DNA from: Alphaproteobacteria bacterium | GTDB taxonomy: Bacteria > Pseudomonadota > Alphaproteobacteria > Rhodobacterales > Rhodobacteraceae | DNA: 64,000 nucleotides | Direction of reading: 5' to 3' | Assembly (NCBI GenBank): GCA_030148665.1 | Contig: JASBSZ010000047.1 | Location: forward strand, 62,001 to 126,000 | Part shown: one piece after another, positions 27,529 through 35,612 of the stretch | How the letters are laid out: each line of letters opens with the position of its first letter | How positions within the stretch are numbered: the stretch's first letter is position 1 | Position numbers and translations under genes: made by a program | Notes under the pieces: model-generated | Seen by the model: only the letters and a program-made list of their open reading frames with translations | Told to the model about the DNA's origin: nothing | Databases searched by the model: none

Positions 27529-27579
27529 CTTCTTCTTTGCCCAAATACGCCGGGGGGCCCGGGGGCGCGCAGCCCCCGG
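27529..27579 (-). repeat. Intergenic repeat, copy C (inverted)
   Basis: The core CTTCTTCTTTGCCCAAATAC (27529-27548) is the reverse complement of copy B's core. It is followed by the GC hairpin CCGGGGGC (27559-27566) and GCCCCCGG (27572-27579). It occupies nearly the whole gap between ftsY and the downstream EamA gene, two genes in the same direction, so it is not confined to convergent gene ends. Confidence 0.8.
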
Positions 27580-27588
27580 CCTGCACGC

Positions 27589-28500
27589 ATGTCCGACTGG
27601 CTGATCGGAATCGAAGGCACGGCCGACGGGCGCCTGCTGGCCCTCATACTCGCCCTTTCGGCGGCAGTACTGCATTCGATCTTTGGCGCGCTGCAAAAGG
27701 GGCGGCACGATCCCTGGATGTCGCGCGGGGCGATCGACCTTTCCTATGGCCTGATGGCGGCCCCTCTGGCTCTGTTCGCCGTCCCCTGGCCCGAACCCTT
27801 CATGTGGCCGATCCTCGCCGGGGCCTGGGTCATCCATACGGCCTACAAGCTGCTGCAGGCCGCCGCCTATACGCGCGGCGACTACACCGTGGTCTACCCG
27901 GTCGTGCGCGGGATGAGCCCGCTGGTCACCGTCGTTGCCGCCGGCCTTGTCTTTGGCGAAAAATTCACCCTTGTTCAGTGGATCGGCGTGCTGACCCTGA
28001 CAGGCGGCATCTTCGGCCTTGCGGGATATAACCTGTCGCGTGCCGCCGGCGGGTTGCGGCGGATGCAGGGCGCGCTGGTGCTGGCCTTCCTGACCGGGAT
28101 CCTGACCGCCACCTACACCACCTATGACGCCTATGGCATTCGTGCCACCGCCGATCCGTTCACCTTTCTGGCATGGTTCTTTCTGGTGGACGGGGTATCA
28201 ATGCCGGTCATCGCGCTGTGGCGCTGGCGCCGGATGCACACGACCCCGCCCTTGGCCCCGCTGGCCCTGCGCGGCATAAGCGGCGGGCTGATCGCGTTCC
28301 TCAGCTTTGGCGCGATCATGCTGGCAACGCGGCTCGACAAGGTAGGCGAGGCGGCGGTACTGCGCGAGACATCCACCCTGTTTGCCGCCCTCATCGGCTG
28401 GCTGTTCCTCAAGGAAACGGTGGGGCCGCGACGCACCGCTCTCATGGCTTTGATCGCGCTGGGTGCGGTTCTGGTGGAATTCGGCGCCAAAGCCGGTTAG
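27589..28500 (+). CDS. EamA/DMT-superfamily transporter
   Basis: Ten-helix membrane permease of 303 residues with two EamA repeats. The conserved turn at the end of each repeat is visible (YPVVRGMSPLVTVVAAGLVFGE in the first; VLRETSTLFAALIGWLFLKETVGPRR, starting near residue 260, in the second). Start at ATG 27589, ten bases after the repeat element; a longer frame would translate the repeat and is unlikely. It is ten bases or less from yciB and probably co-transcribed with it. Substrate unknown; it is not closely similar to the EamA protein at 1538-2497. Confidence 0.85.
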   Translation: MSDWLIGIEGTADGRLLALILALSAAVLHSIFGALQKGRHDPWMSRGAIDLSYGLMAAPLALFAVPWPEPFMWPILAGAWVIHTAYKLLQAAAYTRGDYTVVYPVVRGMSPLVTVVAAGLVFGEKFTLVQWIGVLTLTGGIFGLAGYNLSRAAGGLRRMQGALVLAFLTGILTATYTTYDAYGIRATADPFTFLAWFFLVDGVSMPVIALWRWRRMHTTPPLAPLALRGISGGLIAFLSFGAIMLATRLDKVGEAAVLRETSTLFAALIGWLFLKETVGPRRTALMALIALGAVLVEFGAKAG

Positions 28501-28509
28501 GGGATGGCC

Positions 28510-29130
28510 ATGAAACCGCAGAAAAAGATCACGACCCGCCTGAAACTGTCCCTCGAGTTGGGGCCGATCATCCTGTTCTTCATCCTTTATTCCCGGATCA
28601 AGGACCAGAGCTTTGACATTTTCGGCACGCCCTATCAGGGATTCATCATCGCCACCGCGGTGTTCATTCCGGTCATGTTGCTGGCAACCGCCGTGCTGTG
28701 GTGGAAAACCGGCCGGCTGTCGCGGATGCAGGTGATGACGGCCATTCTGGTCGTGGTGTTCGGAGGCCTGGGAATCTGGTTCAACGACGACAGCTTTTTC
28801 AAGATGAAGCCGACGATCCTGTATGTGATGTTCGCGGGTATCCTCGGGTTCGGGTTGCTGCGCGGCGAATCCTATCTGCAATATCTGATGGAAGAGGCCA
28901 TGCCGCTGAAACCCGAAGGCTGGATGATCTTTACCAGGCGCATGACCCTCTATTTCGTCGCGCTCGCGATCGCCAACGAAATCGTCTGGCGCACCATGTC
29001 CACCGATGCCTGGGTGAATTTCAAGACCTTCGGCCTGACCTCGGCGACCTTCCTGTTCTTCATGGCCCAGATGCGCCTGTTTCAGCGTTACGCCGTCGCC
29101 TCGCTCGAGGATGAACAGGATCAGGGCTGA
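28510..29130 (+). CDS. yciB: YciB/IspZ family inner-membrane septation protein
   Basis: Inner-membrane protein of the YciB (septation protein A, IspZ) family, needed for normal septation and envelope integrity in enteric bacteria and Shigella. The 206 residues have five hydrophobic segments and the family signatures LELGPIILFFILY, KPTILYVMFAGILGFGLL and NEIVWRTMSTDAWVNFKTFG. I prefer the ATG at 28510, six bases after AGGGG; the ATG at 28504 leaves no room for a ribosome-binding site. Following ftsY is a common alphaproteobacterial arrangement. Confidence 0.92.
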   Translation: MKPQKKITTRLKLSLELGPIILFFILYSRIKDQSFDIFGTPYQGFIIATAVFIPVMLLATAVLWWKTGRLSRMQVMTAILVVVFGGLGIWFNDDSFFKMKPTILYVMFAGILGFGLLRGESYLQYLMEEAMPLKPEGWMIFTRRMTLYFVALAIANEIVWRTMSTDAWVNFKTFGLTSATFLFFMAQMRLFQRYAVASLEDEQDQG

Positions 29131-29224
29131 ACAGACCGGCATCCGGCCATATCGCCGGTGCGGCCGAACTGGCCATGGCCGTCTTTCGATCGACGACGGG
29201 CGACTTGATATGCTGAAAAACGAG

Positions 29225-29299
29225 TGGCAGTCCCTAGGGGAGTCGAACCCCTCTTTCCAGGTTGAAAACCTGGCGTCCTAACCGATAGACGAAGGGACC
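29225..29299 (-). tRNA. tRNA-Glu (anticodon TTC)
   Basis: Seventy-five bases including an encoded CCA end. The acceptor arm pairs GGTCCCT with AGGGACT (first pair G-U), the anticodon stem CCAGG/CCTGG encloses the loop TTTTCAA with anticodon TTC, and the T arm is GGGG-TTCGACT-CCCC. It stands between yciB and the convergent recJ. Confidence 0.97.
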
Positions 29300-29373
29300 G
29301 CACGGATCGTGGGGGGCCTTTTAGTCGCTGACGGGTGTTCGCGCAAGAGGGTTTTTTTCCGCAAATGCGAAAT

Positions 29374-31125
29374 TCATGCCTGCACGGGGGCAGCATCCTC
29401 CAGCCGCAGTTTGACCTTGCGCCGCCCGCCCCAGCTGTCGATTTCCAACCGGCCCGCGACGTGGAACAGGGCGCCTTGGTGGTTTTCGAACATCTCGCCC
29501 AGAGGGCTGTCGAAGGCGCGAAAGGCAATCGCGTCCAGACGCGCCCCGCTACTGTCGCTCAGGGTCAGTTGCAGATGGTTTTCGCCGACGCGACGGGAAA
29601 ACGAAACCCCCTGTGCGGGCAGGGCAAAGCGGGGGGCCGGGGCGCCGGCACCATAGGGGCCGGCAAGGTCGAGTTGCTCGACCAGCTCGACCGTTGCCGC
29701 CTGCGCCATGAGCATGCCGTCGAGACGCATGTCTGCCGGACCCGCCAGCGCGGAACCCTGGGCAGCCAGCAGCGCGCCCAGGCGCTCCATGGCGGGCGCC
29801 AGCATCTTGCGACTGAGGCTCAGCCCCGCCGCCATCCGGTGCCCTCCGCCCTTTTCGATCAGACCCTCGGCAACCAGACGGGCAATGGCCGCCCCGAGGT
29901 CGACACCGACAACCGACCTTCCGGACCCCTTGCCTTCATCGCCGTCGAATCCGATCACCACTGCCGGGCGGTTTGTCGCCTCTTTCAGGCGCGCGGCGAC
30001 AATCCCGACAACCCCCGGATGCCAGCCCTCGCCTGCGGCCCAGACGAGCGGGCCATCCAGCCCGCGTTCTTCGATCTGGGCCATGGCCTGAAGGCGGACC
30101 TGCTCCTCGATGTCGCGACGTTCGGCGTTGAGCTGCTCGAGACGCTGGGCCAGCGCAGCGGCCTCGTGTTCGTCGCGGGTCAACAGCAAACGCGCCCCCA
30201 GATCCGCCTGCCCGATACGGCCACCCGCATTGACCCTGGGCCCCAGCAGAAAGCCCAGGTGATAGGCCTCGGGGGCGCTCTGCAGCCGGGCCGAATCGGC
30301 CAGCGCGACCAACCCCGGACGCGCACGCCGGGCCATGACCTTCAACCCCTGGCGAACAAGTGCCCGGTTCAACCCCACCAGAGGTGCCACATCGGCGACC
30401 GTTGCCAGTGCCACGAGGTCGAGCATCTGCATGAGGTCCGGCAGGTGCATCCCTTTCGCGCGTGCCAGGCGATTGAGGGCGACCAGCAGCATGAACACAA
30501 CCCCCGCCGCGCAAAGATACCCCAACGCGCCGCTCTCGTCCTGACGGTTGGGATTGACCACCGCCAGCGCGGGTGGCAGCGTCTCGCCGCCGAGGTGGTG
30601 GTCCAGCACGATGACATCAACGGGGTCAGCCGCCGCAATGGGCTCGAAGGACAGGGTTCCGCAATCGACGCAGACGATCAGGTCATGGTCGCGGGCCAGC
30701 ATCCGCATGGCAGGGATGTTGGGGCCATAACCCTCGGTGATCCGGTCGGGAACATATAGCGTGGCCTCGCGCCCCATCTGGCGCAACCAGTCCGCCAGCA
30801 GCGCCGCCGAAGCACCACCATCAACGTCGTAATCGGCAAAGAGGGCGATCCTCTCGCCGGCCAGCACCGCGGCCAGGATGCGCTCGGCGGCACGCTCCAT
30901 GTCGCGCAGACTGTAGGGATCGGGCATGAGGTCGCGCAAGGACGGGGCCAGAAACATTTCTACATCCTGCGCCTCAATCCCGCGACGCGCCAGAACATTG
31001 CACAGCGCCGGTGGCCGGCCCGTCGCCTGCGCAAGGGCCTCGGCCCGGCGCTGAAGGGCGGAATCGGGTCCGACCCACCGCCGCCCGGTTGCCGAAGATT
31101 CGATCCCCAGAAAGGCCTTGCTCAT
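29374..31125 (-). CDS. recJ: Single-stranded-DNA-specific exonuclease RecJ
   Basis: Five-prime to three-prime single-strand exonuclease of the DHH phosphoesterase family, acting in recombination and mismatch repair. The 583 residues include motif I FADYDVDGGASAALLADWL (near residue 95), the VCVDCG motif, the DHH motif VIVLDHHLGG and a DHHA1 domain with GGGHRMAAGLSL. The C terminus forms an OB-like region. Its ATG overlaps the glpX stop (ATGA at 31122-31125), so it is translated from the glpX message. Confidence 0.95.
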   Translation of the reverse strand: MSKAFLGIESSATGRRWVGPDSALQRRAEALAQATGRPPALCNVLARRGIEAQDVEMFLAPSLRDLMPDPYSLRDMERAAERILAAVLAGERIALFADYDVDGGASAALLADWLRQMGREATLYVPDRITEGYGPNIPAMRMLARDHDLIVCVDCGTLSFEPIAAADPVDVIVLDHHLGGETLPPALAVVNPNRQDESGALGYLCAAGVVFMLLVALNRLARAKGMHLPDLMQMLDLVALATVADVAPLVGLNRALVRQGLKVMARRARPGLVALADSARLQSAPEAYHLGFLLGPRVNAGGRIGQADLGARLLLTRDEHEAAALAQRLEQLNAERRDIEEQVRLQAMAQIEERGLDGPLVWAAGEGWHPGVVGIVAARLKEATNRPAVVIGFDGDEGKGSGRSVVGVDLGAAIARLVAEGLIEKGGGHRMAAGLSLSRKMLAPAMERLGALLAAQGSALAGPADMRLDGMLMAQAATVELVEQLDLAGPYGAGAPAPRFALPAQGVSFSRRVGENHLQLTLSDSSGARLDAIAFRAFDSPLGEMFENHQGALFHVAGRLEIDSWGGRRKVKLRLEDAAPVQA

Positions 31126-32111
31126 GCCGGGCGCCGGAAACGCCGACAGCTCTGGCGCCGGACCGAACCGGTTTTCGACCGCAGCAGCAGCGTCTCGGTG
31201 GAAATGTGGGTCGTATCCTTGCGGATACCCTTGACCAATGCGCTGTCGGTGATGCCCGTTGCGGCAAAGACCACGTCATCGCGAATCATTTCGTCGCGCG
31301 ACCATATCCGGTCGGTATCGGTGATGCCCGCCTGGCGCGCACGCGCCGCCTCGTCGCTGTTGCGAATGACAAGACGGCCCTGCATCTGTCCGCCCAGACA
31401 TTTCAGGGCCGCCGCCGCCAGCACGCCCTCGGGCGCGCCGCCAAGGCCCATATACATGTCGATTCCGGTGCGGGCCGGATCGGCACAGGCCATGACCCCC
31501 GAAACGTCGCCGTCGCTGATCAGGCGCACGCGGGCGCCGGTTGCGCGAATCTCGCCAATCAGGGCCTCGTGCCGCGGCCGGTCGAGGACGCATACCGTCA
31601 GATCGCGTGCATCGCACCCCCGATACCGGGCGATCGCGGTGATCCTGTCGGCCGGAGACATGTCCAGGCTGATGATCCCGTCCGGATACCCCGGCCCCAG
31701 CGCCAGCTTGTCCATATAGATCGGGGGGGCCTGCAGCATCGACCCGCGCGGCCCCATCGCCACCACAGCCAGTGCATTCGGCATGTCCTTGGCCGCAAGG
31801 GTTCGCCCCTCGAGCGGGTCGAGCGCGATGTCCACGGCCGGGCCATTGCCGGTACCCAGCTCCTGCCCGACGAAAAGGGTTTCGACATCATCGACGTCAC
31901 CCTCGCCGATCACGATTCGGCCGTCGATTTCCATTGCCCCCAGCACATATTGCATGGCCTGCGCGGCGGCATCGTCGGCGGCATCCTCGTCGCCACGTCC
32001 GATGAGGTCGGCCGAGGCCAGCGCCGCGGCCTCGGAAACCCGGGCAAGGCTGAGCGAAAGCAGCCGGTCGTTGAACGCGACCTGATCGTCGCCGGTGGTT
32101 GTCGTCGTCAT
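31122..32111 (-). CDS. glpX: Fructose-1,6-bisphosphatase, class II
   Basis: Hydrolyses fructose 1,6-bisphosphate to fructose 6-phosphate in gluconeogenesis. The 329 residues match the GlpX length. Metal and substrate segments are clear: DAAAQAMQYVLGAMEIDGRIVIGEG is broken here into DAAAQAMQYVL and GRIVIGEGDVDD, then DIALDPLEGRTLAAK, LGGAPEGVLAAAALKCLGG and WSRDEMIRDDVVFAATGITDS. It is sandwiched between hom and recJ, all on the minus strand, with 81 bases to hom. Growth through malate synthase and related routes needs this step for sugar synthesis. Confidence 0.95.
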   Translation of the reverse strand: MTTTTTGDDQVAFNDRLLSLSLARVSEAAALASADLIGRGDEDAADDAAAQAMQYVLGAMEIDGRIVIGEGDVDDVETLFVGQELGTGNGPAVDIALDPLEGRTLAAKDMPNALAVVAMGPRGSMLQAPPIYMDKLALGPGYPDGIISLDMSPADRITAIARYRGCDARDLTVCVLDRPRHEALIGEIRATGARVRLISDGDVSGVMACADPARTGIDMYMGLGGAPEGVLAAAALKCLGGQMQGRLVIRNSDEAARARQAGITDTDRIWSRDEMIRDDVVFAATGITDSALVKGIRKDTTHISTETLLLRSKTGSVRRQSCRRFRRPA

Positions 32112-32192
32112 GTCTGGCCCCGCCTTTGCCTTTTCCCAAGACCTAGCGCGGCGGATACGCTGCTGGCAAGCACCGACCTCGGCAGCAATCGC

Positions 32193-33479
32193 TCAGACAT
32201 CCTCGATCCGTATGGCAACCGGGTCTTCCAGGCTCACCCCGGTGGCCTTGATCCCGTCGAGCGCATGATCCAGTTCGGCGCGCGTCGTCTTGTGCGTGAC
32301 CATCAGGACCGGGGCCGCAGCGGCGTCGTGGCTGTATTGGCGCATCCGGTCGATCGACACACCGGCATCGGCCAGTGCACGCGCGACCTTGGCCAGCACG
32401 CCCGGCGCATCCTTGAGCGTCAACCGCAAATAGAAGGCCGCCGGCGCCGATGCCTGTGCCGCCTGAATACCGGCCAGCGTTCCGGCGGGCTGGCCAAAGG
32501 TCGAAAGGCGGAATCCACGGGCAATGTCGATCACATCGCTCATCACCGCGCTGGCCGTGGGGCCAGCCCCCGCACCCGCACCGCGCAACACGATCTGGCC
32601 GACCGCGTCGCCCTCGAGCACGACCATGTTCATCGCGTCCTCAAGCTGGCCGAGCGGCGAATTGGCAGGTACCAGGCAGGGCTGCATGCGCTGTTCCAGG
32701 CCGCGGCCTGTCAGCTGTGCGACCCCCAGCAGCTTGATGCGGAAGCCCATGTCGCGGGCCTGTTCGATATCGGTGATCGAGATCCTCTCGATTCCCTCCA
32801 GATCGACACCCGCGAAATCGACCCTGGTGCCAAAGGCGATGGCCGACAGCAGCGCCAGCTTGTGGCCCGCATCGATCCCGCCCACATCAAGCGTCGGGTC
32901 AGCCTCGAGATAGCCCAGCGCCTGCGCCTCGGCGAATACCTCGTCATAGGGCACGCCCTCGTTTTCCATGCGCGTCAGGATATAGTTGCAGGTGCCGTTC
33001 ATCACCCCCATGACGCGGGTGATCCGGTTGCCCGCCAGCCCCTCGGTCAGCGCCTTGATGACGGGAATGCCACCTGCCACCGCCGCCTCGAAGCGCAGCG
33101 CCACATTGGCGGCCTCGGCGGCCTCGGCCATTTCCTGGCCATGGATGGCCAGCATCGCCTTGTTCGCGGTTACCACATGCTTGCCGGCTGCAAAAGCGCC
33201 CTCGACCGACGCCTTGGCCGGGCCATCCTCGCCACCCATCAGTTCGACATAAACGTCGATATCGTCGCGGCGTGCCAGGGCAACGGGATCGTCCTCCCAA
33301 TCGTAAGGCGACAGGTCCACACCGCGATCCTTGCCGCGCGAGCGCGCCGATACGGCAGCGATTTCGATCGCACGCCCGGCCCGCGCCGCCAGCATTTCAC
33401 CGTGGCGGGTGATGATGCGTATGACGCCGACACCAACGGTGCCAAGTCCGGCAATGCCAAGGCGCAGAGGTTTGGTCAT
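32193..33479 (-). CDS. hom: Homoserine dehydrogenase
   Basis: NAD(P)-dependent reduction of aspartate semialdehyde to homoserine, leading to threonine and methionine. The 428 residues show a Rossmann domain (LGIAGLGTVGVGVIRII), the catalytic domain with VMGVMNGTCNYILTRM, DPTLDVGGIDAGHKLALLSAIAFG and the substrate-binding lysine region, and a C-terminal ACT domain from about residue 345 (LRLTLKDAPGVLAKVARALAD) for feedback regulation by threonine. The upstream gap to the small lipoprotein gene is 68 bases. Confidence 0.95.
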   Translation of the reverse strand: MTKPLRLGIAGLGTVGVGVIRIITRHGEMLAARAGRAIEIAAVSARSRGKDRGVDLSPYDWEDDPVALARRDDIDVYVELMGGEDGPAKASVEGAFAAGKHVVTANKAMLAIHGQEMAEAAEAANVALRFEAAVAGGIPVIKALTEGLAGNRITRVMGVMNGTCNYILTRMENEGVPYDEVFAEAQALGYLEADPTLDVGGIDAGHKLALLSAIAFGTRVDFAGVDLEGIERISITDIEQARDMGFRIKLLGVAQLTGRGLEQRMQPCLVPANSPLGQLEDAMNMVVLEGDAVGQIVLRGAGAGAGPTASAVMSDVIDIARGFRLSTFGQPAGTLAGIQAAQASAPAAFYLRLTLKDAPGVLAKVARALADAGVSIDRMRQYSHDAAAAPVLMVTHKTTRAELDHALDGIKATGVSLEDPVAIRIEDV

Positions 33480-33547
33480 GTGGCGGTTCCTTACGGGGCG
33501 AGTTCCAGTTTGACGTCTGTTAGCGGCATTTCCCCGTCAAGGCAATG

Positions 33548-33859
33548 TCAGCGCGACCGCGGCGCGGTGCCGTTCAGCTCATGCAATCGTTTTTGGGCAA
33601 CATCCACCGGGGCGCGCAAAATGGCAGCACGACGGCGAAGCCGCGCAACCCGGCCCTGAAGGGCGCGGATCCCGGCCTGACTGCGAACAGCCGCGCCGGG
33701 CTCTCCTGCCAACACCTCGTCCAGCGGCAGAAAGCCCAGCCAGCCGACCCTGGACAGTGTTGCGGAATCCTCGCCTTGAACGGGTGGAATCGCAGCCGAA
33801 CACCCGCTCAGAACCAGGGTGCAGGCAACCAGCACGGCAATCTTGTGATGACTGGTCAT
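33548..33859 (-). CDS. Small putative lipoprotein, function unknown
   Basis: 103 residues with a lipoprotein signal peptide: MTSHHKIAVLVACTLVLSGC, lipobox LSGC with cysteine 20. The mature part has a short segment SRVGWLGFLPLDEVLAG and an arginine-rich helical tail with coiled-coil character (IRALQGRVARLRRRAAIL). I do not recognise a family. It lies upstream of hom on the same strand and could share its transcript. The lipobox and the consistent codon use make a real gene likely. Confidence 0.65.
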   Translation of the reverse strand: MTSHHKIAVLVACTLVLSGCSAAIPPVQGEDSATLSRVGWLGFLPLDEVLAGEPGAAVRSQAGIRALQGRVARLRRRAAILRAPVDVAQKRLHELNGTAPRSR

Positions 33860-33984
33860 CGGAAAGGCAACACAGGTGGCACGGCCGGCAGATGGCCGCG
33901 CCCGAGCTTAGGCCGCGCAAGCCCGACTTGCCAAGAGCGCACCGACCAAAAATCGGCTTGCCGGGTGCGGAACGGGCTGGGAAA

Positions 33985-33998
33985 TGAACGCGTGTTCA
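33985..33998. promoter_or_regulatory. Inverted repeat TGAAC-N4-GTTCA before the TetR gene
   Basis: TGAAC (33985-33989) and GTTCA (33994-33998) lie 24 bases before the TetR-family start codon, overlapping the expected promoter. This is the usual place and form of a TetR autoregulatory operator. Confidence 0.45.
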
Positions 33999-34021
33999 GT
34001 TAAACTTGTCGCGGAGGCTAC

Positions 34022-34615
34022 ATGGCACGCAAGTCAGGATCACATTCCCAGATCACCGGCCCGCGCATCCGTCAGGCGGCGCTCAGGCTGTTTGCGCGGC
34101 ACGGCTATGCCGCCGTCTCGATGCGCCAGATCGCACAGGAGGTCGGCGTGCAGGCCGGTGCCCTGTATCTGTACACCAGCGACAAGCAAAGCCTGCTTTT
34201 CGACCTGATGCACGATCATCTTACCGACCTTCTGGCGGCATGGGATGCACAGGAAAAGCAGGCAGACGCAGTCGCCCGCCTCGAACAGTTCACCCGCTTT
34301 CACATTCTCTATCACCTCGACCGCCCGGACGAGGTGTTCATCGCCTATATGGAGCTGCGCAATCTCACGCCCGACAATTTTGCGTCCATCGAACGGTTGC
34401 GCCGCCGCTATGAGGATGCGCTCGAGGAAATCCTGCGCAATGGGCAGGCCGAAGGCACGCTTTCGGTACCGGATTCACGCATTGCCACACTGGCGCTGAT
34501 TGCCATGCTGACGGGGGTCAACACATGGTATCGCCAGGGCGGCAGGTTGAGCCCCGACGAGGTCGTTCAAACCTACTGGGAAATGGTGCGCAATACCGTC
34601 GGCGCCCGCGGCTGA
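34022..34615 (+). CDS. TetR/AcrR family transcriptional regulator
   Basis: Repressor of 197 residues. The N-terminal helix-turn-helix domain (AALRLFARHGYAAVSMRQIAQEVGVQAGALYLYTSDKQ broken over residues 20-58) is typical TetR; the C-terminal domain (LLFDLMHDHLTDLLAAWDA, FTRFHILYHLDRPDEVFIAYMELRNL) resembles regulators of acyl-CoA or fatty acid degradation genes. The ATG at 34022 follows GGAGG. Divergent from the lipoprotein gene and convergent with folD (nine-base gap). No acyl-CoA operon adjoins it, so its targets are elsewhere or it controls only its own promoter. Confidence 0.85.
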   Translation: MARKSGSHSQITGPRIRQAALRLFARHGYAAVSMRQIAQEVGVQAGALYLYTSDKQSLLFDLMHDHLTDLLAAWDAQEKQADAVARLEQFTRFHILYHLDRPDEVFIAYMELRNLTPDNFASIERLRRRYEDALEEILRNGQAEGTLSVPDSRIATLALIAMLTGVNTWYRQGGRLSPDEVVQTYWEMVRNTVGARG

Positions 34616-34624
34616 GCGTGTCGT

Positions 34625-35527
34625 TCAGGCCGTCAGCCCCTCGGGCTCGGGCAGGCCGTTTTCGCGGCAGCATGCCGTCAGCGTGTTGGCCAGAAGGCAG
34701 GCAATCGTCATGGGGCCGACACCACCGGGCACCGGGGTGATCGCTCCGGCGCGCTCGACTGCCGAGGCAAAGTCCACATCCCCCACAAGCCGGGTCTTGC
34801 CCTCGCCCCTCTCGGGGGCGGGGATGCGATTGATGCCCACATCGATCACGGTCGCGCCTTCCTTGACCCAATCCCCTGGAATCATCTCGGGACGGCCGAC
34901 GGCTGCCACCAGAATATCGGCCCGCCGACAGACTGCAGGCAGATCCCTGGTACGGCTATGGGCGATGGTCACGGTGCAGCTGTCACGCAACAGCAGCTGG
35001 GCCATCGGCTTGCCCACAATGTTCGAGCGCCCCACGACCACCGCATCCAGCCCCGAAAGCGACCCGTGGTGATCACGCAGCATCATCAGACAGCCCAGCG
35101 GCGTGCAGGGTACCATCGCCTTTTGTCCGGTTGCCAGCCTGCCCACATTGCTGATGTGAAACCCGTCCACATCCTTTTCGGGCGCAATCGCGTTGATGAC
35201 CAGCGATTCATCCAGATGATCGGGCAAGGGCAGCTGTACCAGAATCCCATGCACCGCAGGATCCCTGTTCAGATCCTCGATCAGCGCCAGCAGTTCCTGT
35301 TGCGACGTCCCGGCATCCAGCCGGTGGGAATAGGAATTCATACCCACCTCGACCGTCATCCTGCCCTTGGACCGCACATAGACCTGGCTGGCCGGATCCT
35401 CGCCCACCAGAACCACCGCCAGACCAGGCGTGATCCCGTGATCGGCCTTCAGCGCCACCACCTGTTCAGCCACGCGCCCCCGTATGTCGGCCGCAAAGGC
35501 CTTGCCGTCAATGATCCTTGCCGTCAT
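34625..35527 (-). CDS. folD: Bifunctional methylene-tetrahydrofolate dehydrogenase/cyclohydrolase
   Basis: Interconverts 5,10-methylene-, methenyl- and 10-formyl-tetrahydrofolate. The 300 residues carry the substrate lysine region ([16 protein letters not shown]), [12 protein letters not shown] and [11 protein letters not shown], and the NADP-binding [19 protein letters not shown] start at ATG 35527: the frame extends upstream to 35590 but that extension translates repeat copy D. It follows fhs on the same strand after an 85-base gap holding a hairpin and the repeat. The pair supplies formyl- and methylene-folate for purines, panB and formate handling. Confidence 0.95.
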   Translation of the reverse strand: MTARIIDGKAFAADIRGRVAEQVVALKADHGITPGLAVVLVGEDPASQVYVRSKGRMTVEVGMNSYSHRLDAGTSQQELLALIEDLNRDPAVHGILVQLPLPDHLDESLVINAIAPEKDVDGFHISNVGRLATGQKAMVPCTPLGCLMMLRDHHGSLSGLDAVVVGRSNIVGKPMAQLLLRDSCTVTIAHSRTRDLPAVCRRADILVAAVGRPEMIPGDWVKEGATVIDVGINRIPAPERGEGKTRLVGDVDFASAVERAGAITPVPGGVGPMTIACLLANTLTACCRENGLPEPEGLTA

Positions 35528-35549
35528 GTCGCAATCCTTGCCTGTGCGT

Positions 35550-35568
35550 TTCTTCTTTGCCCAAATAC
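35550..35568 (-). repeat. Intergenic repeat, copy D (core only)
   Basis: TTCTTCTTTGCCCAAATAC (35550-35568) matches 19 bases of copy C. The GC-rich hairpin of the other copies is absent; instead the fhs terminator hairpin (35582-35610) occupies that place. It lies between folD and fhs. Confidence 0.75.
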
Positions 35569-35581
35569 TCCCGCCGGAGGC

Positions 35582-35610
35582 AAAGCACAATCGGGCCCCG
35601 ATTGTGCTTT
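35582..35610 (-). terminator. Hairpin immediately after fhs
   Basis: AAAGCACAATCGGG (35582-35595) is the exact reverse complement of CCCGATTGTGCTTT (35597-35610): a 14-bp stem with a minimal loop, starting two bases beyond the fhs stop. It is followed on the minus strand by the conserved repeat core rather than a plain U-tract. Confidence 0.65.
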
Positions 35611-35612
35611 TC

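Noticed and set aside
31011-33659. Open frame of 882 codons on the plus strand opposite recJ, glpX and hom
   Set aside because: It covers three well-recognised genes on the other strand and has a histidine/arginine-rich, motif-free translation typical of antisense frames in GC-rich DNA.
35528-35590. N-terminal extension of FolD
   Set aside because: The extension translates the intergenic repeat core; the family start is at 35527.
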